A stretch of DNA of 64,000 bases, from contig NC_087079.1 in NCBI RefSeq assembly GCF_026151205.1, forward strand, positions 17,170,945 to 17,234,944, in the 5' to 3' direction. Source of the stretch: Bolinopsis microptera. Its lineage: Eukaryota > Ctenophora > Tentaculata > Lobata > Bolinopsidae. The notes under the pieces were generated by a model that had not been told where the DNA came from, searched no databases, and saw nothing but the letters and a program-made list of their open reading frames with translations. Positions 45,901-57,900 of the stretch are shown here, one piece after another. Each line of letters begins with the position of its first letter. Positions within the stretch are counted from its first letter, which is position 1. The translations under genes were made by a program, and so were the position numbers.

Positions 45901-48900
45901 CCCACAATAAGCTTGAAATGCAATTCTTAATCGATTCCGAAAATTTCATGCAAAAATATTGAAAACTGATGGATTTATTTTAATTTTAATGAAGTAATTT
46001 AGGCTAATATCCCAAACCGAGATATGTGCAATTTTGTTCATGATGATTGAAGGACGAAGGTATATAGATATCTTTCACATAAAGTTAGTGTCATTCAAAA
46101 ATATTGAAATTTGATCGATTTTTGGGCAAAAGCTTTCAAATTTGGTGTGTATGCCCAAATATGGGCATATGGTTTTAAGCTCATAAATCAGCCACTTTTT
46201 GACCAAACTGGATGTAAATTCATGTACTACTCCAAAAACAGGCTTATCTTGCAAATCTAAACGAAGAATACAGCTCGAATAATTTTGGGTATATCAAAGT
46301 ATATTAGAATGTAGGTTTTTTCCCGATTTGAGGGCGGGAATATACTTAAAGGGGACATACACCAAAACCTTTTTTGCCGGGACCCGGGATTTGACTTCAT
46401 ATTATGAAAGTATAGATTACAACTGTAAGATTTGAGGCATTGAAAAATTCTTTTGAGAGTACGCACATTCGAAAAAAAAATTATTTTCTTTTTCGAAAGT
46501 TTGGACCAATTCCAAAGAAGGGCGACCTTAGCGAACCAATGAACTATCGGGGAATAAGCTTGTCATCCCTAGTTGCCAAGTCTCTAAACAAGATGGTTCT
46601 AAACCGGTTGAAGCCAGAAATCGAGACAATTCTGCGTAGAAACCAGAATGGATTCAGACCAGGAAGGTCAACAACTCAACAGATATTGGTACTGAGACGT
46701 CTTATAGAGGGTGTCAAGAGTCGGAAACTGCCAGCTGTTCTGACATTTATAGACTTTAAGAAGGCTTTCGACAGTGTACATCGTGGGAAAATGCTAAAGA
46801 TTCTAGAAGCTTACGGCATTCCAGTCAAAATCGTGCAGCTTATACGGCTCATGTACGAGAAGACAATGGCCAAAGTCCTAACTCCAGACGGAGAAACTGA
46901 ATTGTTCGAGATACTTGCAGGTGTGTTACAGGGTGATACCTTAGCAATAGTCATCGACTACTGTATGAGGCAAGCCATAGGCGATGATGCGGAGCGACTT
47001 GGACTCACCCTCGAACGTAGAAAAAGCAGAAGAGTGGGGCCCAAGATCATCACCGATGTGGACTTTGCAGATGATATAGCACTTATATCTGAGGACATGG
47101 ACAAGGCTAACGAGTTCCTGCTCAGAGTAGAATCGGCGGCAGCAAGCGTGGGACTACACATAAACGAAGGCAAGACCAAGGTCATGACACTGAATATGGA
47201 GGATCGATCTAGCGACCTACAAAGTCGATCCGGGGAAGCCATAGAAAATGTAGATGATTTCATCTACTTAGGCTCCTGGATTGAGAGCACAGATAGGGAG
47301 ATAAGGGTTAGAAAGGGAAAAGCGTGGGGTGCCCTACATAGACTGAAGGATATCTGGAAATCCAAACTCTCAAAGAGCCTAAAGATTAGATTGTTCATAG
47401 CGGCTTGTGAATCAGTACTGCTCTACGGATCAGAAACCTGGACACTGACAAAGGCTCAAGAGAAAAGTTTGGACGGGACATACACAAAGATGTTGCGTAT
47501 GGTGCTGGGTATCTCATGGAAGGACAAGGTCAGCAATATAACTTTGTATGGTAGCCTCCCAAGGCTGTCAAACAAGTTACGAAGCAGGAGATTAAAAATG
47601 GCGGGACACTGCATCCGACATCCTGAGCTACTTGCCAGTGATTTAGTCTTATGGGAACCTACGCACGGTAGAGCACAGCAAGGCCGACCAAGACAAAGCT
47701 ACTTGTCTATGTTACTGAAGGAAGTTGGGACAAACTCTAAAGAGGAACTGCGAACCCTGATGCGGGACAGGGATATATGGAGGGGGTTTTCTGGCGTAGA
47801 TCGGACTTAGCTCCGACATAGTAGTTGAGAAGTCTGTCACTGTAATACCGATATTTCAGTCATTTTAAACGATTTTTGGCTGATTTTTTTACTGAACATT
47901 ATTAACAATCCGTACAAGAAGCCCTGTAAAGAATTTTATAATTAAAGAATATATGACGAAGTTACAGACCAAACAAGGTCGAGAGAAGCAAAATTGAAAT
48001 TTTTGTAAAAATCAAAGTTGTATATTTTACCATTCACCCAGGTCATAAGATATCGCTTCAAAAATTCTTGTGAGTGTAGCTGATGATCATATCCAACTTT
48101 TTGGAACAGGATTTCTCTCAATTTTGAGTTTTAAGGTATGAAATGTGGCCTCAAACGACTTGGTAAAATTCATCGTAAAAAAGGGCCAAACATGGCAGAT
48201 TTAAGGCTTAAAATGCCTATAACTCAAAAAGCATCAATTTTTTTTGAAATAATTTTTACAGAATCGTGATCAGCTTGAGAAGACGAATCTTTTAGTACCA
48301 AATTTATAATAGTTTAAAACACAAAATTTATAAAAAAATGTGTACAATTTGTACAAAATTTATACAAGGGGGGACCCTTGTGTTCAAGCTAGAAAATTAT
48401 TTAAGACAATTTGTCTTCTAAAATAACCTATTTGGTACTAAAAGATTCGTCTTCTCAAGCTGATTACGATTCTGTAAAAATTATTTCAAAAAAATTGATG
48501 CTTTTTGAGTTATAGGCATTTTAAGCCTTAAATCTGCCATGTTTGGCCCTTTTTTACGATGAATTTTACTAAGTCGTTTGAGGCCATATTTCATACTTTA
48601 AAACTCAAAATTGAGAGAAATCCTGTTCCAAAAAGTTGGATATGATCATCAGCTACACTCACAAGAATTTTTGAAGCGATATCTTATGACCTGGGTGAAT
48701 GGTAACATATACAACTTTGATTTTTACAAAAATTTCAATTTTGCTTCTCTCGACCTTGTTTGGTCTGTAACTTCGTCATCTATTCTTTAATTATAAAATC
48801 CTTTACAGGGCTTCTTGTACGGATTGTTAATAATGTTCAGTAAAAAAATCAGCCAAAAATCGTTTAAAATGACTGAAATATCGGTATTACAGTGACAGAC

Positions 48901-51900
48901 TTCTCAAAATTTCCAAAACTTTCGAAAAAGAAAATAATTTTTTTTTCGAATGTGCGTACTCTCAAAAAAATTTTTCAATGCCTCAAATCTTACAGTTGTA
49001 ATCTATACTTTTATAATATGAAGTCAAATCCCGGGTCCCGGCAAAAAAGGTTTTGGTGTATGTCCCCTTAATATACTTTAATATGGTCAGCACTCAGCCC
49101 GCCATTGCCAGTAAAATTTACTCACTGATCGTCCACATCAGAGCTCCCTCCACAGGTGTAGTGGTCTCATTAATATCGTTACCATAAAGACAGAGACCAG
49201 CCTCCAGTCTCAAGCTGTCTCTAGCACCAAGACCAGCTAGTTTCACCTCGTCACTCACACTCATCAGTCTCTCCACCAACTCCACTGCAGCGTCATCTGG
49301 CACTGAGATCTGCAAAAGAATGAAGGTTAGTCTCTCCACCAACTCCACTGCAGCGTCATCTGGCACTGAGATCTGGTAAAGAATGAAGGTTAGTCTCTCC
49401 ACCAACTCCACTGCAGCGTCATCTGGCACTGAGATCTGGAAAAGAAGGTGAGAGACAAGGTTACTTAGCGTCATGGCCTAGCTACAGTGTAGCTACAGTG
49501 TAGCTGCTACACTTTGTTTCTCAAATATCACGGAACAGCAGCACTACTACACTTACCTCTACGCCGTCCTCGCCGGTATACCCGCACCGGGTAACCCGGC
49601 AAGGTATTCCCCACACGTCAACTAACGCTGTGTGGTTAAAATACAGCTCAGACAAATCTTCTTTTATTCCTTGTTGTAGAAATGACGCCACCTTCGGTCC
49701 TGTATGATTCTTCATTAGAATTCAGTTGGGGGGGGGGGGGGGGGGGGCCCTCAGTTGACAGATTACAAACTGACTGGACAATCTAAATGGACATGTTCAT
49801 TTGGAGTTGAGGTAAATATTAGTACCCCTGTTGAAAGGTACGGTGTAGTTAATTTTGTCAAACTAAGAGATTATATAAACTCTTGTTGGCTACGATAATC
49901 GTCTCGTCCTCTAGGCAAACTTTGTCACATATCGTCATCGATATCTTAATCAGGTGATAAGATATAAGACCCGTTTGGCCACTTTTTTTCCTTACTCTTG
50001 CTGAGGGCAAAAATATCGTAGGGAATAAGTAATCGGGTTTGGATAAATGAGGTGGCCCGACGGCGCTACGTTGATGACAAAAGTCTGCTCCTTCGCAATA
50101 TAGACCACTAAACGTTTTTGATAGAGAATTAGAATTAGAATCAAATTTACATAGCAATATAATATAAATAGTAAACAATTTAAAGACGCTTCAATCTGCT
50201 GTGCATGACATTTAAATCAGTTAAAAACTGTTAATAGAGTACCATTCTAATATAAGGGCATATTAGATACCCACTTTGATATATCGTCAGAATCATGGTT
50301 TATTCCGTCACACCTTCAAGAGAATATATGAGCAATGTTTAGAATTAGGGCACCCTGACAATCAAATGTTAGCAACATTTGAACATTTCAACAGATGTGC
50401 AGCGTATATATAGACCTGTAGAGTGAAGTGTTACAGTGTACAGTGTACAGTGTTGCAGTGTACAGTGTTACGGTGTTGCATTGGTGACAGTTACAGTAAT
50501 GTTATTCAAATCTCAAACAGAAATGCGGTCGCTTTTCTTTTAGTCTTTTGTGGATGGCCGCTCAATTTCCCGATCCGTAATCACAGTGCTGCCAAGCATG
50601 ACCGTTGCCCTTATACCTCCCATACTATTATACCCCCTTTACTGTTTTTTCAGGCATTAAGGCTCATTGAAAGTCGTTCAGCAGGTTTATTTTTAGTTCG
50701 AAACATTACTGTAAGTGTCACCATTCATTCACAGGTTACGAATTTTAATAAGTTTCGATTAATTACAATTACATGCTGTAAAAATCTCTTTGGGTTGTTG
50801 CCCCTATCGTCAATCATTTCTGGTATAGCTGTAAGAAATGTGCAGGGGTAATGTGAATTTTCTGTCGTTTTGACATCAAAACGTGTTACGTCGTGGTTTA
50901 TAGACCATCAAAACGTGTTACGTCGTGGTTTATAGACCACCCCAGTGGAAAGTCATGTTATCATCCACATGGGGAAAATCTTGCACCAACGCTGCCCAAA
51001 TGACCTGAGGATTCATTTTTATACTCAATCAAGACACGGAATCAAGGCCACCATTCCAAGTCTTAACAAGAGCAGTACTCAACGTCAACAGTCATTGTAT
51101 GATGGTTCATTTGCAGTAATGGGGCCACGTTTATGGAACACCATTCCATCAGATCTTTACCTCATTGAAAACACACTGCTGTTCAAAGCAAAGCTATCAG
51201 CATTTCTTAAACCGTTTCCAGATAACCCATTTGTTAGAAATTACAGCTGCCCTAATGAAAATTCGTTGCTGAAGTATGAATAAACCAGCGGCGATGCTGC
51301 AAGGGCAGTCGAACTATTCGTTGCGGGAGGGGGGTCATACACTTAGTACCGTACGTGACGTTGGGGGGGGGGGGGGGGGGGTCATATTTTCTTCAAAAAC
51401 ACAGTTAGTAAATGGGACATTTCCCAGAAAAACAGTTCTAGTACATGGTTCCAACTTCCAAAGGGGGTGTCCAACCCCAAAAAACCCCATTTTACCTTTT
51501 TAACTTTAATTTTGGGAATGGATTTTTTGGGTTTTTGTAACTTTTTATCTAATTCGACTACATTGAAAACAAAACCCCTACTAAATAGTGGATACAATTT
51601 GCCCATTTCCCAATGTTTATTGTTTAATGACCTGTTTAAAGCAATTTATGGGCGGGTATTATATTTTATATACCAAGAAACAGTTAGTACCGTGATTTCT
51701 CAACAGGTTGTACCACAAAAGCCGGAAAAAGGGGTGGGTGTCTTAATTATTATCCGAAAAAACAGTTAGTACCGCGAAAGAGGTGGGTGGGTCTTTTGAC
51801 AAAATTCCAAAATTACACTTAGTCGACGTCACGTACAGAACTTAGTACCTGATCCCCCCCCCACCCGTTCGTTGACCCAGTATAGCAATATACGTAATAC

Positions 51901-54900
51901 GAATCCAAAGTTAGTACTATTAACGCTGAATAATTAACGTGGTATTAGCACAGCTGAAAAGTGAAACATTTCTTTTGCCGCGAAATCTTCAAATAAGGCT
52001 GCACTCCCGCTGCACTTGCAGTATAATTTTACAACTTAATGAAAAAACTTTATAAAATTATGAATTTTCCACAACTAATCAGTAATACCAAATAGTATAA
52101 GCAATGACTAAAGAATAAAAATGTATAATAGTTGAATCGAGAAAACGGTCGCATTTATAGTTAACATTATCGATTATAGTGCGGGTATAGTGCCTAACAA
52201 CAATACATTTTCCTCCTGGGCAGTACTGCACATATGTAAGTATGGGTCACGTGGCTAATGTTCAGAACTTTTGAACATGCTAGGTTAAATTTTGCCACTA
52301 ATGTCAAAAAAGCTATTATTTCATTTGTGTTAAATACCCATAACCTCAACTTCAAATGAACATTTCCAAATAGTTCAACAGAATGCATGGAATAACTAAT
52401 TTAATTGTATAGCCTCACCCTGTACTGCAATGAGGCTATGCTGTGGTTTCACCTCCACTGTGATATCCAGCCCCGACCTGACCGCTGCATCTCTTCGCTC
52501 CTGAACAACATTACCTTTCAAAAGTAGGTACGCAAAAAACAATTTCTCGAAAAATATATAATTTGTTGGCTTCCCAGTGGGAAAAGAGAAAGCGGAGAGA
52601 CACAAAGCTTTTCTAACATGACCATGTTATGACATGGTTATGACATGGTTAAGTTATGACATGGTTAAGTTATGACATGGTTAGGTTGTGACATGGTTGT
52701 GACATGGTTAAGTTGTGACATGGTTAAGTTGTGACATGGTTAAGTTGTGACATGGTTAAGTTGTGACATGGTTAAGTTGTGACATGGTTAAGTTGTGACA
52801 TGGTTAAGTTGTGACATGGTTAAGTTGTGACATGGTTAAGTTGTGACATGGTTAAGTTATGACATGGTTAAGTTGTGACATGGTTAAGTTGTGACATGGT
52901 TAAGTTGTGACATGGTTAAGTTGTGACATGGTTAAGTTGTGACATGGTTAAGTTGTGACATGGTTATGACATGGTTAAGTTGTGACATGGTTAAGTTGTG
53001 ACATGGTTAAGTTGTGACATGGTTAAGTTGTGACATGGTTATGACATGGTTAAGTTGTGACATGGTTAAGTTGTGACATGGTTAAGTTGTGACATGGTTA
53101 AGTTGTGACATGGTTAAGTTGTGACATGGTTAAGTTGTGACATGGTTATGACATGGTTAAGTTGTGACATGGTTAAGTTGTGACATGGTTAAGTTGTGAC
53201 ATGGTTATGACATGGTTAAGTTGTGACATGGTTAAGTTGTGACATGGTTATGACATGGTTAAGTTGTGACATGGTTAAGTTGTGACATGGTTAAGTTGTG
53301 ACATGGTTAAGTTGTGACATGGTTATGACATGGTTAAGTTGTGACATGGTTAAGTTGTGACATGGTTAAGTTGTGACATGGTTAAGTTGTGACATGGTTA
53401 AGTTGTGACATGGTTAAGTTGTGACATGGTTAAGTTGTGACATGGTTAAGTTGTGACATGGTTATGACATGGTTAAGTTGTGACATGGTTATGACATGGT
53501 TAAGTTGTGACATGGTTAAGTTGTGACATGATTAAGTTGTGACATGATTAAGTTGTGACATGGTTAAGTTGTGACATGGTTATGACATGGTTGAGTTGTG
53601 ACATGGTCATGCTGTCGGTATTCTAGTCTATGACCGAAAGTTAAAGTCTCATAAAAAATATTGAAATTTACTCATTTAAGGGGCCAACAGCTATCACATT
53701 TTGTTTGTGTTTCCAAATATGGGCATATAGTTTTTGGCTCATAACACGGCCATTTTTTGTCCAAACTGGATGTAAATTCATGTATGAGTTCAGGGGAGTA
53801 ACAACTGGCTTATCTTGTAAATCTGAACGAAGAATATAAAACTACTAATTGTAGGTATATTAAAGTACATTAAAATGTAGGTTTTTTCCGATTTTGACCC
53901 GGGGATATACTTTAATATACTTTAATATGGTTGCCCCACCCCCCAATTTTGGGTTTTGGTGAAAAATACATTCAGCTATTTTATCTATACTTAATTACTT
54001 ACACTGATATGAGCGAAGTCTTTCTCAGCGCAGCCAGCATTACAGACTAGGTTAAGAAAACCAGCAGAAGATTTGTGAACAATACAGTCGTCAATAATAC
54101 CACCTTCCTCGTTAGTCATCAGAGAGAGTGTGCCGGTATCTAATGCCAGTGACTCCACATCAGCCACTGAAATACAATAGTTAGTCATCAGAGAGAGTGT
54201 GCCGGTGTCTAATGCCAGTGACTCCACATCAGCCACTGAAATACAATTCTAAATGTGGGGAGTTACTGTCATTATTAAAAATTCCCAAATCTTTGCACAA
54301 ATCATATAATAATAGCCGGCTAGCTACAAACGATATAATAGCCGGCTAGCTACAAACGATATAATAGCCGGCTAGCTACAAACGATATAATAGCCGGCTA
54401 GCTACAAACGATATAATAGCCGGCTAGCTACAAACGATATAATAGCCGGCTAGCTACAAACGATATAATAGCCGGCTAGCTACAAACGATATAATAGCCG
54501 GCTAGCTACAAACGATATAATAGCCGGCTAGCTACAAACGATATAATAGCCGGCTAGCTACAAACGATATAATAGCCGGCTAGCTACAAACGATATAATA
54601 GCCGGCTAGCTACAAACGATATAATAGCCGGCTAGCTACAAACGATATAATAGCCGGCTAGCTACAAACGATATAATAGCCGGCTAGCTACAAACGATAT
54701 AATAGCCGGCTAGCTACAAACGATATAATAGCCGGCTAGCTACAAACGATATAATAGCCGGCTAGCTACAAACGATATAATAGCCGGCTAGCTACAAACG
54801 ATATAATAGCCGGCTAGCTACAAACGATATAATAGCCGGCTAGCTACAAACGATATAATAGCTGGCTAGCTACAAACGATATAATAGCCGGCTAGCTACA

Positions 54901-57900
54901 AACGATATAATAGCCGGCTAGCTAAAACGATATAATAGCCGGCTAGCTACAAACGATATAATAGCCGGCTAGCTACAAACGATATAATAGCCGGCTAGCT
55001 ACAAACCATATAATAGCCGGCTAGCTACAAACGATATAATAGCCGGCTAGCTACAAACGATATAATAGCCGGCTAGCTACAAATCAGAGAAAACATGTTA
55101 TTTACCAAGAATGGATTCAATAAACTTTATCCTATCTTTTCCGTGGATGTGAAGCTGTAGCATGTGGCTGACATCGAATATGCTAACACCCTGAGAGAGA
55201 GTACAGTGTGGGCCAAAAGTAACGTTTTAAATTAATTACAACACTACAAATCTATTACATTTATCGAGAATTATGTAATGTAACGCGATGGAAGTATTTT
55301 ATCCTGTCCAAACCCAGGATGCACGACATAAACAATTTGTTTTAACTTGTTAAGCATTATAACAACCCCTAGTTTCATATTTGGGACCTGTAAATTTGCG
55401 GATGGTATGCTGTAATTACTAATTCGAGGATTCCGTCGCCAAAATTCGAATATTTTAAACCACGCCCATATATTATTAAATTACCTATTATGTTCTTTCC
55501 GAACATGCTAGACACCCAATTTTCTGAAATGTCTGTAGATAATAAATTAATAGTAATAATAAATTGAAATTTAATAACACCGCTTTTAAGATAAATCTTA
55601 TAGTTATACTCAGCAGTGTTTGAACTAGTCATCCCAGAAAATATCATGAATACTGAGCTAAAAAATAACATATACTTGAAATATATCGTCAATACTAAAG
55701 CCCGAAAATGGTACTTAAATATATTATGCAAATATCGAATTCCAAATATGACCACAATAGTTATCGATAAAGTTGTTCAAGTTCATCTGGAGACATTTTG
55801 AAAAGGTAAGTTTTTAGAAAAGCTTTAAAAAATTCCAAAGATTGAGCAGAGGTGATGGTAACAGGCAGACGATTGTAGATCTTTGGAGCCACTACAGAGA
55901 AGCTACGCTCACCAAACTTTGAATTACAAGAAGGACCAATAAGCTTCAATGAGTGACCATGATGAGCATACTTGAACATGTCCTGCAGATAAATTGGTGC
56001 CAATCCTAACAGTGACTTGTGAGATAGTAATAAGATTTTGAAGACAATCCTTTTTTTTACATCTAACCAGTGAAGCTTTATCAGGTCATCATCAAGATGG
56101 TCATGTTTATATTTACCAGTGACAGCTTTTGCAGCAGCATTCTGAAGTAACTGGAGCTGATGCAGCAGCTTCTCGCCAATACCAAAGTACAGACCGTTAC
56201 AGTAATCTAGACATGACACTACTAGACTGTTAACGATGATCTTAATCTGTTTGGGACTCAGTAGAAATCTGATTTTTCTGATATTACATAACGTATGAAA
56301 ACATTTCTTCTTGAGATTTACGATCTGTTTATCAAATACCAGCTGATTGTCCATTACTAATCCAAGGTTCTTAACAGTACACACAAACATTACCAAAGTG
56401 TTAGGAGCTATATCAACGCCATGAAGTTCTATCTCACTGAGCACTTTACTAGGTCCAAAGACTATGAGTTGTGTTTTAGAATCATTCAGTTGCAGGTAGT
56501 ACTGTGACATCCAATTCTTTATCCTCTTGCTCCTGATCTGAAAAAATTAGCCAAAACGGATATGAAATGACAAAGTTAACAAGCGTTTTGTGTATCTCGT
56601 TAACAAAATTGATTGGGTGATTATGTGACACGACACCTTAAGCCTTAAGGGTTAAGGCCACAGGGGGTCGAGGTCATTTTTGAGATTTTGAGTTATGTTG
56701 TAGAGCTCGATCTAAATTTTCAAATGGTTTTGTCCTCAACGAAAAAAAGTTTCCCATCTGTAAATATTACACGTAAAATTTTGAGGTTTACCTGTAATTC
56801 TACTTTAAATAAGGTTTTGGCAGAAATCTTTCTTCTTTTACAGTTTACACCTTGTAACTTAGCAAAAGTGTTTGTCAAGGTCTTGTCCAACAGAAATATG
56901 AGGCGATTTTTGATATTTTGCTCCTAAGCTGAGATATGAGGTTAACAACAAGTGCGTGTCATGATATTTTCGACTATTTTCGACAGTTAACCTCATAAAA
57001 AGAGTAAGAAGCAAAATTTTAAAAATCGCAAAATTTTAAAAATCGCCTCATATTTTCTGACTGTGATTATCTCAGGAACATTAGTTCCAAATTTGAGCTG
57101 AAACAGATGAAAGCTCTAGTAGAAGATAGATTTTAAAGGTGTTTTCAGGAGAGCCAAAAGACTGATTTTAAAGAAAATGTGTAATTTTTCAAATAAATAA
57201 AGAGCATTATATAATAGTTTTGTTGACGTTGGACGGCCAATTTGTACCCATGGATAAGTTTAACTTAAGATGAGAGCAAAAAAATGTTAAGCCCCCCTGC
57301 CCCTGCCCCCCTGCCCCGGCCCCCTCTGCCCCGGCCCCCCCCCCCCTCCTGGCTACGTGCCTGGGCATCTCTGGCCATTTCATCTTGTAGCTGTTTTATT
57401 TTCTTTGCACCGATGGATGGTTTACTATACAGCCCCACATCCAGAAAGTTAAAATTTTCCTCGCAGATACAAAGTTTTCCGTGGCACGGCTTGTGGTCAG
57501 AGAATTTTTTTAAATTCTGCACTTGGAATGGCCCCCCCCCCCCCCCCCCCCCCCCCCTTGGAATGACAGCACTGATTCTATCAATTCAGGCGTGACTGCC
57601 ATATAGTCAACTACGCTGGCACCATTGTAGTTGAAAGAGGTATATTCCCCAAAGATGTCTCCCAGTGTATTACCTTTTAGCAGCGATAGCCGAGGAAATC
57701 TAACAATAGGTTACCCTGGGGTTAAGTACTTGATCCTTGCTTACTCTCCCGATGGCCGCTAGTTTTTGGATGGCTGGAGGGGATTTCATCAGGTTCAGTG
57801 CTAGAGTCATCTTCTTCAAAGTAGAAGTTAGTGTTTAGGTCGCCCACCAGCAAGATCTTGCCAAGATCGGGGTTACATGATAATATGTAGAAAACAATAT

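Noticed and set aside
54302-55081. Possible CRISPR array or integron-like sites
   Set aside because: Pure 26-bp tandem array without spacers, lying in an AMT intron.
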